Below are positions 10,573 to 23,357 of a stretch of 64,000 nucleotides of DNA, in pieces. The notes under the pieces were generated by a model. That model searched no databases, was not told the DNA's origin, and worked only from the letters and a program-made list of their open reading frames with translations. Each line of letters opens with the position of its first letter. Position 1 is the stretch's first letter. The DNA is from Daphnia pulex (lineage: Eukaryota > Arthropoda > Branchiopoda > Diplostraca > Daphniidae). Both the position numbers and the translations under genes were made by a program. The stretch is from contig NC_060026.1 in the NCBI RefSeq assembly GCF_021134715.1, positions 12,949,001 through 13,013,000 of the forward strand. The letters are read 5' to 3'.

Positions 10573-12760
10573 TACCGACGAATCGTCTGAAGTAAAAATG
10601 ATTCGAAGTGAGATGAATTTAGTTTCGAATAGATTTAGTCAAAAACTTGGATTATTCGCTCGGATTGAAGCAACTTTACAGAGGTCAGAGGTGCGTGTTG
10701 CTGTGGACAACAATCAAACAGGAGGGTAGAATTTTGAGTTCAAGCAAAAACCCTTCATCGTATCTACGAAAGGGACGCCGCCGAAGCAAAATACTAAGGA
10801 AAAGCGGCAAGTTTGTGGTGTGTTGGCTCTCGGTTTACAGAATAAGCAAGTTTAAACTATACGCGAACAAAGTCCTAGGAGCTATGATCCATGATCCTAA
10901 ACTCCGTACTGTGCGGAAGGATTCCGCTTCTTTGTTTCAAACAAAGCGGGGGAATATGGTTCGTTTCCTTTGCAACTATACCTATACTCCAAGCCAATAG
11001 TCGAATGAAATAAGACTAATAAATGTCCCCTTATTATCGCTTATTATAATTGCACTCAAAAGAGGTAGCCTATCTGCATTGAAGTGTATGGCATGAATTA
11101 TTCAAATAAGAGGATGTCATTTAAATTTGCATGTCGTTTATTGAGAATGAAAGAAATCGACGCAAGAAATTTGTTTCATGTAAGCCGAAAAGATTCAACC
11201 GAAACAGAAGGCAATAATATATAAATATAGAAGTTTGAAATAGATGTAATGGAATAAGAAAGTGGAAAATCACGGAGCCCTTAAGCATTCTGTGAGGCAA
11301 AAGCGCACTGTCTCTGGGTCTGATTTGCCTCTCTAATAAGTAATTCCCTTAGAAAAGAAACCAAGTGAGAAACATTGCCTTATCAAGAAAATGGTGCAGA
11401 CAAATTTGTATGCGTTTCCAGTTTGCTTCTAAATTTTCTGATAGCTAATATTGTAATATGGCTATAATAGAGTTGTAGCTATATAGAGTATATATAGATG
11501 CTATATAGAGTTAACCTTGAAAAAAGCTTGGCAATAACGACAATAACAAAGATAATGCCGCAAAACATAAAAAATAAAATATAAAAAAAACGAACGGACA
11601 CATAAAGTGAATTATACTTTAGAACAAATTTCCTGGTTTTGTCTTTAACTATTTTGAAGTGAAATCTTGTCAAATCCTGTTAGTACTTAATGATGCAAAC
11701 TAAATCATGAAAAATAATGTGCCCAAAAGTCGAGGCCTCATATTTGAATAAATATATTCCTAATTTGAGCAGAATATAAAATCTTGAATTAAGTTGTCTT
11801 GATTTGATTAGATATACGGCTGCTCACTGCCGCTATACAGCGGAATCCTTCCAAGGCTATACTAATTATTGTATTAGAAACTCCAGAATAATTCGTTAGT
11901 TCAACCGGGAAATCGGAAGGTTATTAAAAACTTGTATGGTAATTCAGATCGTCCACGATAGTAGAATAATCCCCTCATTCCCAAGAACCATCTAGCGATA
12001 CTTATTCAAATTATTTTTGGAATATTGCGTAGTGAAATCCACCAATACAAAAATTCAGCTATTTTCTTTGCGTTTTTTTTCAAACTTTTTTGACGACTGA
12101 CTACATCTACAGGTGCGTATGTCAATCAGACGGTGAATATTGGCCAGCAGCATTATCTGTAAAACGGAATAATGATTTTCGTGTAGTACCACTTCAGAAC
12201 AATAACGTCAGCACTTATTCGCTATTGTGCTATCTATCGTTGTATATCTCAAACTGAATAACCTAAGCAATTAACGGTAACATCGTCACGAAGGGCTAAT
12301 TCCTTCAATATCTCATGCAGATGAAGTGGGGCAGCCGCTATTTTTAAAAAAGAATATCCGCGATTTCTGTCGACTCCTGCTGGACATTGTCTTGGCTTCC
12401 GGCCTAAAAGACAATTTCTGTACTGTTGAATTTTCTATTCACCAAATTTCAATATAACCAATACGAATTCGAAATCGTATTCAGAATAAAAAACCCAGAC
12501 GCTAGTAGGCCTAATTGTTTTCATGCAAGCGCAAAAAAATTAAAAGTTCAACCGTAACAGAAGGCGATAGCATGATATTTTTAAAAAAGAAGATTAGACG
12601 AGATTAAAAATACATAATAAGTAGCATGTAATGGAATCACGTTTCTAAACTGGGAATATTTAGCGTGGGCTTTTAAAAACACCATATAGCTAATGTCTTC
12701 TGCGGTCGTCTGTTCGTATTGGGTTTGGGAGTGGTTATCGCAAGTCTTATTAAGATGTGA
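10573..12760. other. Repeat-rich spacer 3' of the pseudoprotease gene
   Basis: A partial R1 copy with GCGGAAGGATTCCGC starts near 10913. Blocks at about 11040-11230 and 12500-12600 are shared with 25.9-26.3 kb, 35.7-35.9 kb and 19.9-20.0 kb, including TTGCATGTCGTTTATT and GTTCAACCG(T/A)AACAGAAGGC. An R2 copy occupies about 11980-12250. No gene is seen; the 117-codon frame at 10647 lies across repeat sequence. Confidence 0.45.
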
Positions 12761-14837
12761 TTAATTTCTCACGTAGGTGTCAATCCATTTTCTGAAAAAC
12801 GCAACATTTGCGAAGACGATGGGTTTCCCTCCGGCACATGCTGTTTAAAAAAATGGACAAAACACAAATAATGTTGCTTAATAAGAAAGAAAATTAACAT
12901 GTGATGGCTTACAATCTACGTTGGCACATCAAATCATATAGCAAGTGGTAGGCCTACATACCGTTTCCAAAGCTGGCGATGCCGACTTGGGTCCACGAAG
13001 TAGAACCATCTTTCGTTTGGGCGACCATGGGACCACCGTTGTCAGACTACAGAATATTTCCAGAATTATAGAAATAGCTACCAGCATGTATAAAATAGTC
13101 CATATAGCGCTCAATCGGTATTATTTTCTACGCTAATCTAAAATCTTATCTCTACGTTTCTAGAAACGACTTATTGACTTGACTACTTACTTTGCATATG
13201 TCTTTTCCAGCAGCACTTGCGCAAATGTGCTGGTTGGTGACGGGAGAAGGAGACGCACTCCAACCCTCAATGCATTTTGCATTAGCAGTAACCTGGACGG
13301 TAGCTTGCTGAAGTGTTTTGGAAGTACTACCATCTAGAATGAAAAAAGGACGAATTTATGAACCGATTTTAAATATTTACGTCTCCTTCCTCTTCGAATT
13401 GCTGATTTATTTCGATGTGAAAATCTGTTTTTCATTTTACCTTTTTCTGTTACTCCCCATCCCATTATGGCTGCATCTTTGCCTACAAATTGATCAGCGG
13501 CGGAACTGGCTGGCGGCAAGCAAACGGGCGAAACGTCTTTGGAGAAATTGATGGGCGGGTCAATCGTCAAGACGGCAACGTCATTTTGCTAAAAAGGGGA
13601 AAAAATGAAATTAAAAATTGCACAACACAAAGATTCCGCATTGTTGGAGAAATGCTTGTTTTAGCAGAACGAGGTTCAACTCCAAACGGGGACATTTGAA
13701 TTATTAAACGTAGAAAGTCTAAAGCAGACACGCAATTAATACTCACTAATGTTTTAGCATTATAATCGATGTGGTACACAACGCGAAGAACCCTCCTAAC
13801 CATCTGTGCATCGCCAATAAACCCAACCATTTCTGCCTGGCGGTGCACGATTAAAAGCACATAAAGTTGCGAAATCTCCTCCATTGTCAATCTTAATTTT
13901 AAAAAAAGAACAGAAATGAATTAAAATCTTTCAACCTATTATATGTGATCCTTCTTCAAATCAAACGTTTTACCTATACACGCAACTGGCCGCTGTAAGG
14001 ATTCTCGTCTTGGAAATGATTGATCCTCCGCAATATATTAAACTCATTGTGCTTTTCAGACCCACCTGGAATATATGAAGTCAACGAGTTTAATAATCGT
14101 CGTTGCGTTAAATAATATGTTAATACATATATATTTTCACATCAAACTTACGACGAACGGCCAAGAATTCGGGGTGGCTTCCGTTCCACCGAGTATACGG
14201 TCCGCTGCTGGTGCATTCATAGTTTTGGGTAGGGTGGTAGGTCCAACACCACAGGCAATTTTCTGTTGCTTAGATTCAGCGGAAGTTGCCGTAATATTTT
14301 CGACATCAGAGAAGCTGCTGGCCGGCCTGTAGAGCGGATAAGGCCAGAACGGAAAGTTGGGCTGCTGCTGGTAATAGAGACCGGTGTACGGATTAACTGC
14401 GTACATCATCGGGATCGGTGGAGGGTATCCGAAATTGCGACTTGCGAAGGAGCTCGGTCCCATCAGATTGTCAGCTGCAAAGTTATTGGCAGAAAATGAA
14501 CCTTATTCTATTATGTCTTCAATTCTGCGGAAGACGATATCAAAAATTTAAGTGAATTCATTGCTTCACAACGCTATATCGCCTGTTGAATTGCCATCAA
14601 CTAAATTATAGCCTATCACAGAGACAATAAAACCATGAATTTTACAATTTCTCGAAAACCTTTACAATTTGACAGGAACATTTTAATTAAAAAATAAACG
14701 ATCGAACCTTCAATGACGACGGCATCGTTCGTTCGATAAATGCGGCTGCTGACCGGGCAGATGGAGAACAGGAGAAGATGAATGGCAGCAACGGAGAAAA
14801 CTGTCAAATGCTGGAGTCGTGACATTCTCATTTTCAT
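12761..14837 (-). CDS. Serine protease homologue (catalytically dead), cluster gene 2
   Basis: Same eight-exon layout as its neighbours: about 14837-14708, 14475-14153, 14069-13974, 13893-13747, 13589-13441, 13333-13190, 13047-12961 and 12842-12761. Frames join cleanly and no stop interrupts them. It has a signal peptide and the Pro/Tyr/Phe/Trp-rich segment. The catalytic His motif reads AASC (His to Ser) and the catalytic-Ser motif reads SDNGG (Ser to Asn, and the first Gly to Ser), while the Asp motif (NDVAVL) is kept. It should fold but not cleave. Unlike active copies, its activation site is Arg before ILGG. Such homologues act as cofactors or modulators in arthropod immune cascades; that role here is inference. 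Start is taken at the first Met of MKMRMSRL; a Met at 14825 is the alternative. Confidence 0.85.
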
Positions 14838-15096
14838 AGAGCTTGATTCTCTACGCAACCGATTAAAAATAATCCGACATTAATAAGTCGCTAACACTAC
14901 ATTGATTGCAAATACAATAAATTTGTCATGTTTTTAATTCGAATATTGTCAAATCGTTTATAATTTACCTTTTTGTGATCCTATAAAGGGTGTGAAAATT
15001 TAAACTCGAAAGAGCCTATACAGAATTCCTCGTGGCTATCAGCTGTCGTCGTCAAGTGCTTCTCAGACACGTTTTGAATTTTCTTCTCGTGTCACG
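14838..15096 (-). promoter_or_regulatory. 5' UTR with probable intron, cluster gene 2
   Basis: A donor-like site near 14968 lies in the context TGATCC...AAAGGTAAAT on the minus strand. It corresponds to the GATCCTGAA...GGTAA site conserved upstream of cluster genes 4-7, so a noncoding first exon is spliced onto the exon that carries the start codon. The exact acceptor is not certain. Confidence 0.4.
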
Positions 15097-15138
15097 CTCT
15101 TTTTATTGCTGGATTGCCGACGTTTGGAAAACGCCCTT
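15097..15138 (-). promoter_or_regulatory. Conserved core promoter of cluster gene 2
   Basis: Minus-strand reading gives AAAGGGCGTTTTCC, then AACGTCGGCAAT and AATAAAAAGAG. This is the shared promoter of the minus-strand protease genes. Confidence 0.65.
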
Positions 15139-16320
15139 TGACGCCATTATTCCCCGGGTCTTCCCTCTCGGATGCTTAGCTAGTTTCAAGGCTAGTTTGT
15201 GTAAATTCAAATTCGTGATCAAGGGATGCGACGATCTAATAACTGGCAGATGGCCAAGGTTGTTGGAAAGTTAACTAAGTCATTTACTGAACAACGTGAG
15301 AGGCAAGCGATGACCTTGCAAACAATCAAATATAGAAATAAGAAGTCAATGTACACTACAATCATCCAGACATCAGCAACAGTTTTTTAAAATACGAAGC
15401 GTAAGGGTCGAGACAGATTTGAATGTCATTTTATTCCCTAAAATCTACACGCTGGACCAAATAAGGGGGGTTTTGATTTGAGAGAAACCGGTTAACTCTG
15501 CTCCAGCACGGCAAAAGCGCCGGAAGGATATTTTAATTCTAACAATGTTTTTTTTTTCAAAGAAAAAGTTTCAGCTCAACGTATTTGGGTATTTTGTCAT
15601 TGTATTATTTCCAAGCAACACATCGTTGCCAAAAGGGATGGCGATTAATTCAAAAGTTCAACAAGGTTACTCGAGAGCATTACCGAATAAAGGAACTTGT
15701 TTGTACTGGTCTGAAGAGATATTACCATGGAGCAGATTTGGTTACCATGCAACCGAAGAAGATTTTTAAAAAAAAATAAAATAAATAACATTACACTTAG
15801 AATTTAGCGTTATATACCTTCAGTGAAATGTTTCGAAAAATCGGGTATATAAGATAAGACAACCCTTCCTCTTCTTTTCTACCACCCACCTCACCTCAAT
15901 CCCTTTTAATTACATCACCTTCAAAATTAGCACGCAGCCCACTGTTGAGCTACTATTAGGCCTACCTTTAAACTTTTGAATTTGAAAATATATGCAAACC
16001 AGAGTAATAGCTAATAGGTAGCCTAGTTGTGAGTAAAAGCCGGCAAGGGAAATAACGCGTGGTGGGGACGAAAAGTATAATATACCGAATTTGGATGAAA
16101 AATAAAATCATATAATAAGAGTGTCAGATATTTAGCTATACCACCTATAACATTAGATACAGAAACAAGATAATAATGAGGATATCTGGTTTTGATTATA
16201 GTTTGAACGACAAGATGGGTGGAGGAGCAAATAATAAAATCCCCGAACAAAGACTACAGCAGCACCGAAGGCCAGCAGGTTAATTTGTATTCTGCACACG
16301 ATGAAGGTCGATCAAGAGAT
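15139..16320. other. Spacer between head-to-head pseudoprotease genes
   Basis: No gene is seen. The two pseudoproteases diverge from this region, so it may hold regulatory sites for both. No conserved element is shared with the plus-strand gene. Confidence 0.35.
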
Positions 16321-16329
16321 GCAGCAGGG

Positions 16330-16337
16330 GTATATAA
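16330..16337 (+). promoter_or_regulatory. TATA box of plus-strand pseudoprotease gene
   Basis: GTATATAA is followed about 30 bases later by TCACACAGT, a reasonable initiator. A donor-like AAG|GTAATATC near 16734 and an acceptor TTATAG near 16919 suggest a spliced 5' UTR before the start codon at 16943. Confidence 0.45.
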
Positions 16338-16942
16338 CCCTGGATGCAGTCACACAGTACATGGAAATACAAATTGAATTTACATAGAAGGTGACTAACC
16401 GATTTAAAATATAATCTGACCTGAAGAATGCACTTAACTCTTTTTTTTTCTTCTTTTGTTGGACAACAATGTAGCTATTGTACAACATATATTTAGATGC
16501 AATATAGTTTAATCAGTTTTAAATTTTTGTTTTCCCTTTTTCGTTATTTCAAAGGGCGGTGGCGCGCTATTATTCAAAACCGTTCAAAACATAGGTCAAT
16601 AACACCAAGGGCGCGGTCCCGAAGCGGTCCTGAGCTTCCACAGTTTCTTAATAAAAAGAAGAAGTGCTCAAAAACACATCACCAGTTTCCTCCAGCAAGT
16701 GGAAACAAACACAACCGTCTGCAAGAATCAAGGTAATATCCTACATATAGATAAAACTTGGTTTTCTTATCATTCAATTCAATTCCAGACAAGTGTAATT
16801 AATTAATACTGAACTTCTTAAACTGCTACTTTGTCTCAAAATTTTATGGCTCTACTATATACAGAAAAATAAAAGATAATTGCAACTAAATTTCTATTGA
16901 AAAACTGACTTTTTATAGCAGCACACTTTGACTTATAGGAAA

Positions 16943-18685
16943 ATGATGGGCGACCAAAAAGGTTTTTTAACCGTCATCGTCGTTGCGGTCGTGACTCTAC
17001 TAAGCTGTTGCAGCCCAGCGTCAAGTTTCCTCCTTCCCCGTGTCACTCGTACAAGTGACGCCATCATCATTGATTGTATTTCAAAGAATCATTTATACTC
17101 GTTTCGTATTTTGAGAATTGGCTGAATTTATACATATTGTCTGAAATTTAGATGATGGCCTGGGATATGCTCCCTTGGAATGGAAATATGGAAATGTTGC
17201 TAAGCTAGGATTTATTCCGATGTCGTCGTCGTTCAATCCTTATTACGCAATGATGTATGGCCAGGAGCAGCAGCCAATGATGTTCGATGCTGCTGCTTTC
17301 AATGTCGGGGAGCAAGGAGTCAAGCAAAGTATCACGACGACAACACCACCAGCGATTCAATGCGGTCGTGGACCGGCCACCATGCCCGCAGCACGATCGC
17401 CAATAAATGAAAGAATCATTGAGGGCGTAAGTGCCAAAAAGAATGCTTGGCCTTTCATGGTAAGTTGCAATTATTTTTCATTTATTTGCATATTAACCTA
17501 TTACTTCTCGTGGATCCCGTATTATTGATCCTCGCTAACGACGCTAATAATTAATTAAATTGTATTATAACAACGCTTGTTCAATGTTCATGACAGGTAT
17601 ATGTTTCAATAAGCTCAAAAAAATGTGGCGGAGTTTTGATTAGTGACTCTAAAGTGTTACTAGCGGCCCAATGCCTGGAACGGTAATATAGAATTTCATA
17701 TACATCATTAACATCTCGAGATAAACAACATGAACTGAGTTTAAAAATTTTCCCTTTTTCGTGTGGTACATAAAGATTTACTTTATTTGATACGTTGCTC
17801 TCGTCAACTGTTTCCATTGGGGTATACTCCATTGACCCGTTGGACGCCCAAATGACGAGGAGAATCAGCAATATTATACTCCACAGCCAATTCAATGCTG
17901 CCTCCTTTGTGAGTTTCTATAAATAATAAGGATCGGAATGATATAATTTGTTTTTCTTATATTTGATGTAACTCACTATAATTTGATTTCGATCACAGGC
18001 CAATGATATCGCCATCATTACTTTGGACGCGCCTGTTGTTTTATCCAAAACTGTTGTACCTGTTTGCTTACCACCAGAAAGTACCGACCCCGACCAATAC
18101 GCCGACCAGGATGCCATTATTTTGGGGTGGGATGGTAAGGAAATATCAGCACCATGCACCAACTGGTTATTGATATTGATTGTGATGAATTATTTGCTGG
18201 CACGTGCTGGATTTTTCTTTTGATATTTTCTAGCAAGCGAGGTTTTGCAGCAAGGCAAGGTCAAAATTGCGTCTAATGTAGATTGCAAGAATATGCAAAG
18301 CATATCGCAATATGTTTCCGACACAACCATCTGCCTTAGTTCTACTACCGTATTCCCATGCAACGTAAGTCGCTTAAGTTGAATTTTTTAATATATATGC
18401 TGTTAATATCAAACAAAAATTAAAATTTGCAGTATGACATGGGCGGTCCAGTAGTTATTCAATCGTCGACGGGAGCTTGGACCGTAGTTGGAATCAACAG
18501 CTATGTCACCCCTGGTAAACTTTTTTGAATACTACTCCTAATAAATGGCATTATTTGTGAAATGAATTACTAAAGGGCGAACTCTTATTCATCATCTTTT
18601 GACAGATTGCGATGCGAGTGGTCTCCAAACCAGGGTGTCCGCCTTCAGTGCATGGATTGATAAATACATGAAATTGAAAAAGTAA
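16943..18685 (+). CDS. Serine protease homologue (catalytically dead), cluster gene 3, opposite strand
   Basis: Exons are 16943-17075, 17152-17459, 17597-17682, 17776-17908, 17999-18134, 18234-18364, 18433-18514 and 18606-18685. All GT-AG junctions are in frame, giving 362 aa. Intron positions match the minus-strand genes. A signal peptide is present, then a shorter Tyr/Met/Gln-rich segment and a Cys near residue 100. The catalytic domain follows Arg132 (IIEG). The His position is Gln172 (AAQC), Asp223 is kept (NDIAII), and the Ser position is Met312 in YDMGGP. It is therefore a pseudoprotease that has lost His and Ser independently of cluster gene 2. It is the most diverged member and the only one on the plus strand. 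Intact splice sites and frame argue that it is under selection. A binding or cofactor role is plausible but not shown. Confidence 0.87.
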
Positions 18686-18954
18686 TTGTGCCTATATAAA
18701 GGATAACGACCGCCACCAACACTTAAGACCTTCATCATGATATTCGAGCTCGTTTTTTTTGGGGGGGAGAGAGATTTTCAACTTTTTTCTGAAAGAAATA
18801 TAAAAGCTTTCGATTCAATTTTGGTTGACAAAGATTGTCCTTGTATGTTACATTACTATATGGCTACATATATATTTGAAAATTGTGAACTTAACAATAA
18901 TATCGCCATTGCATTTTTTCGAGGCCAACTCGGACGCATCTCAAGAGCACATGA

Positions 18955-19347
18955 TGCTGGGAACTGAGCAACAAATACGGTAGCTTCTTTGTGCGTCAGT
19001 TTGGGTATGGCTGGACAATATACGAGACCGAGTACAGACTGGATGACTGCGTACATCATCGGGATCGGTGCAGGAATGCCATAACTTCGATTTGCCAAGG
19101 TGCTAGCGCTAGCGGTGTCGCATCGTCAACTGCACATTTCTTTGCAAAACAATAAGCGTTATTAAAAGGAAAAGCTGACAATTTGAAAGAAACATTTGAT
19201 GCGATTTTTAAATCATAAAATAAATGGTCGTAGTTCGATGACGACGGTATCGTTCGTTCAATAAATGTGGTCGCTGAGAGATGGAGAACAGGAGAAGATG
19301 AACGGCAGCAAAAGAGAAAAGGGTCAAATGCTGTGGAGTTGGGCCAT
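18955..19347 (-). pseudogene. Relic of exons 1-2 of a cluster protease
   Basis: The minus strand at about 19347-19225 matches exon 1 but shifts frame and stops within the first ten codons. The part at about 19134-18955 matches the start of exon 2 (IPMMYAV then a degraded Tyr/Pro stretch) and then loses similarity. No catalytic exons follow; the 3' end of the plus-strand pseudoprotease lies next. The promoter remnant near 19395 is cut by a copy of repeat R1. Confidence 0.75.
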
Positions 19348-19414
19348 TCTTATCTTCGCACAACCTTTGCAGTCGTCTGAATATTTGTCTACGCGTCGCG
19401 CTCTTTCATCTTCA

Positions 19415-19740
19415 CATGCGGAAGGATTCCGCCTCTTTTTCCCACACAAAGCGAGGGTTGGGGCATGGAGAATAGGAAAAAAAGAAACAAATCAAAATGC
19501 CTATCATTTTCAGCACGGCAGGATGTTTAGGAAAATCACCTTGAAACCAAAAGGGCATCAAACTAAACTTCTTTGTCTTTGATAACTGTATACCTATCCT
19601 TAAAGACTAAACTAGAAGTAAATTAAATCCGATTAAATCAATTAAATACAAATAAAGCGACTTTATCACACAACGAACAACTAGTCAGATCAACAAGACT
19701 ATAACAATTCTACCCCCTTCCCCTATTTGAAAGTCGCAAC
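19415..19740. repeat. Interspersed repeat R1, longest copy
   Basis: It begins with the palindrome GCGGAAGGATTCCGC and matches 10262-10572 over almost its whole length. It sits inside what was the promoter of the relic protease at 18955-19347, so it arrived after, or destroyed, that promoter. Confidence 0.65.
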
Positions 19741-19805
19741 TTGCCAACCAATTGGTGACTAATGGAGGCGGCCAACAAACGGGCGAAACGTCCCTCGACC
19801 GTGCA
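19741..19805 (-). pseudogene. Scrap of protease exon 5
   Basis: The plus-strand string CCAACAAACGGGCGAAACG matches the part of exon 5 that encodes Ser-Pro-Val-Cys-Leu-Pro in functional copies (for example 13515-13535). Flanking similarity to the rest of the exon is weak, and no splice sites remain. Confidence 0.5.
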
Positions 19806-21312
19806 GCGGCCTTCTTATTCAAGGCGATATTTTTTGGATTTAATGTTTGCATCATTTATATTCACCTGTCCACAGCAACTAATTTAAAAAATCATCCAAA
19901 AGCGAAATTTTCCCTGAACTGTTCACATTTGCATGCCGTTGATTAGGAATCAAGAAATCGGGCGCAAGTATAATTGTTTTCATTCAAGCGCAAAATGTTC
20001 AACTGAAACATGAGGCAATAGTATCAAATTAAGAAGCTAAGACAAAAAACAAAGAAATTTGTAAACATATGTGCTCCTTGAACACCATTAAAAAGGTGAA
20101 GTGAAGGACAAATAGTCCTGAATCAGATCAGAGAAGCGCCTCATTTTCATCAAGAACATCATCTAGCGATACTTATAGCTATTCTATATAATTATTGTTG
20201 GAATATTGTAACGGAACCCACACTCGTCTGTACGATAATTCAGCTTCGTTTGCGCTTTTTGAAACCTTAGTGACAGCTGACTACATCTACAGGTACGCAC
20301 GTTAATTACTCGGCGATGACGGCCACCGCCACCTGTCTCGACCTGTCTGGAATTTTTATGAATTATAACCTACCGATCTCGGCTTAATGAAGTGGGGGCA
20401 GTCGCATCACTACTCATCCCATCTGCGAGTGTTCCAGGAACCATCAAAGACGCAGGGGAATCAATATAGACTGAACCGGGGCCGTCCTGATGGAGACGGC
20501 CGTGGATGAGTATTTCTGCTGGAACATTTCAGTTGCGATACATTTTCGTATTTTTATGTTTGACACGTTTATTATTCCAAGCTAGATATGAGGGTCCTTG
20601 AACACAGCGTAATCCGATAATGCCACTAATTTATAATAACATAACTCTTAACTGGAATTTAAATTTAATAAGGAAACAGCATCTGATGACATGAGAGCAG
20701 AATTTTTAGTTTAAGCAAAACCCTTATTTTATCATCGTATGAAAGAGATGTCGAAGCAAAATACAAAAACAAAAACAGCAGCTATTTTAAGTGTAGCTCG
20801 GTAGAGAATAATAAGCAAGGTTGTAGTTTTACTACGAAGAAAGTCCTACATGATTTGCGGAAGGATTCCGCCTTTTTTTTTCAGGCAAAGCGGAAAGGGG
20901 TGGAAAGAATGTATAGGTTAAAAAAATGCCATTTTCTTGAAACCAACAAACACACAGCAAACATAAGCTTAAATATTGTCTTTGAAACTATACTCTTGTC
21001 TATACTGCTCATTGAATCAAGATAAGAGTTGTAATTGAACACTCGTTGTCCAAAGCACAATCATATAGTAGACCTACATATTCAAAACCTAATAAAATCA
21101 TTTCTATGAATTTATTATTTCGTGCTAGAACCACTCAATACACTAAGAAGCACCCGACTGATGGAGAAGACAGTAATATCCAGTTTGAAAGAAGATAAGT
21201 GGTGATAAGTAGCATGTAATGGAATAAAAAACAGAATATCATAAAAGGCAGGCAGCACGAAAGTCGAGTAATATCGTCTGCCAAATCGGACCTGGGAGCG
21301 GTAACACGGCGA
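19806..21312. other. Repeat-rich 3' flank of cluster gene 4
   Basis: It contains the TTTGCATGCCGTTGATT / GTTCAACTGAAAC block also seen 3' of other cluster genes, an R2 copy at about 20150-20330 and an R1 head (GCGGAAGGATTCCGCC) near 20852. No gene is seen. Confidence 0.45.
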
Positions 21313-23357
21313 TTAGCTCCTCATGTAGGTGTCAATCCATTTCCTGAAAAACGCCACATTCGCGTAGACGCTGGGTATAGTCGAGCTCCCAACGCATCCT
21401 TCATATTATAGAAATGCGTAGAAATGAGATAAAACACGAAATAATCATGCTTAACAAGAAGAAATACATATATGACTTATATACTGTACAAACTATTAGG
21501 TTGCGAATCAATTTATCAAGTGGTATACATACCGCCATAGCTGGTGACGCCGACCTGGGTCCATGCAATGGAATCAGCGTCCGTTTGGACGACCATTGGA
21601 CCACCACTGTCACCCTACAAAACAATAGAGACATAATATAAAGGTAATACCGAGATAACATATGTTCAATAGTTGATTGCAATTGGTACGTTGAACTGTA
21701 CATTTATGGAAATGACTTTATAAAGTCATGCACGTATATACGTATGAAGTATAGCCTACTACTTACGGGGCATGTATCTTTTCCGTCAGCACCTGCGCAG
21801 ATGTGTTGGTTAAAGATAAAAAAAGGAGAGTTAGGAATAAATGCCCAAATTTTGTTGCATTTTTCTTTGCTAGTGATCTGGACGGTAGCTTGCTTAAGTT
21901 CATTCCATTGAGATCCACCTAGAAATGAAAAGATTGGATTGGATTCGCTGCAGTTTTGAACCGATTTAAAGTGTGTGCGCTTTAGAAGAATTATATTAAG
22001 CAGATTAGCATAGTGGATAACAATAATATAGTTTCTTATTCCAGTTAGAATTTCTGCTTCGTTTGCATCTTTCATTTGACATGTGTGTCATCTGTTTCAT
22101 ATTTACTTGAAGACACTTTTCCCCATCCCATGATGACTGCATTTTTATCGACAAATTGATCGGCGGCGTTATTGAATTCTGGCAAGCAAACGGGTGAAAT
22201 GGCCTTTGAGTAATTGATGGGCGGGTCTATCGTCAAGACGGCAACGTCGTTTTGCTACACCGAACAGAAATGAAATAAAAAATTATACAACTCAAATAAG
22301 ATTCAATGGTTTGAAAATTGTTCGTTTCAGCCAAGATGAATCTAATCTAATCTAATCTAATAATAAATAACACATTCAAATAATGAGATGCGTATTAGTC
22401 TAATACTCACTTTTGTCTTCCTATTAAAATCTTTGTGGTAGACAACGCGACTAACTCTCCTCGTTTGCTGGGCATCATTTACAAAACCGTTGCCGCCTCC
22501 CTGGGTGTGCATGCCAAGACTCACAGTCATTGCAGAAATTTTGGACGCCGATAATCTAAAATCATTGCAATCAGCAATGAAAAATTAAAATCATTATTGA
22601 ACCAAATAGATTTGACCTGTCTCAAAATCTCAAAATGAATTGTCTTACTGGTCCACGCAATGGGCCGCTGTCAGGATTCTCGTCGTGGAAATGATGGATC
22701 CTCCGCAAACCACAGTATTCGAGTCGTCACTCCTCAGACCCACCTGGAATATATAAATTCACCAACAAACAATTCATTATTCGTCGCTCCGTTCTGCATG
22801 AAATTTTTGTAAACTTACGACAAACGGCCAAGAATTCGGTTTGGCACTGGATCCACCGGCTATGCCGACCGTTGGGTTTTTACGTTGAGGTGGTGCATCA
22901 GGTCCGACACCACAGGCAATATTCTGCTGCCGAGATTGAGGGGTATTGGTCGTCACGTCATCGACATTCGAGACGCTGCTGGCCGGCTGGTAGAGAGGGT
23001 AAGGCCAGAATGGAAAATTTGGCTGCTCTTGGTAAGAGAGGCCCGTGTACGGATTGACTGCATACATCATCGGAATCGGCGCAGGATTTGCGAAATTGCG
23101 AATTGCAAAGTTGCTGGGTCCCACACCGTCAACTGCACATAATTTGCATAACAGGTTCGTTAAGCAACAAATTGAAAAATTTATCGAAGAAATAATTGTA
23201 TACGAATTTTAAATTAAACGGTTGAACCTTCAATGACGACGGCATCGTTCGTTTGATAAATGCGGCCGCTGACTGGGCAGATGAAGAACAGTAGAAGATG
23301 AATGGCCGCTAAGGAGAAAATTGCTAAATGCGGATGTCGTGACATTCTCATCTTCAT
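21313..23357 (-). CDS. Trypsin-like serine protease, complete (cluster gene 4)
   Basis: Secreted S1-family protease with eight exons at about 23357-23228, 23125-22820, 22746-22650, 22556-22412, 22255-22108, 21919-21772, 21616-21532 and 21399-21313; the checked junctions keep frame. It has a signal peptide after MKMRMSRH and a Pro/Tyr/Phe/Trp-rich segment (NPYTGLSYQEQPNFPFWPY). The Cys of IACG is present. The domain start reads Gly followed by IAGG. The triad is intact: AAHC, NDVAVL and GDSGGP. KDTC before GDSGG puts Asp at the S1 floor (trypsin-type specificity). The segment encoded by exon 6 carries a longer loop than other copies (Trp-Ala-Phe-Ile-Pro-Asn-Ser-Pro-Phe-Phe). A noncoding first exon with donor near 23456 and an acceptor near 23373 is inferred. 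Confidence 0.87.

Noticed and set aside
10647-11000. 117-codon frame in the spacer 3' of cluster gene 2
   Set aside because: It runs through a copy of repeat R1 and is not open in the other copies.
22336-22363. (TCTAA)n run resembling a telomeric or CRISPR-like repeat
   Set aside because: Only about five short units in a protease intron; an ordinary microsatellite, and the genome is eukaryotic.
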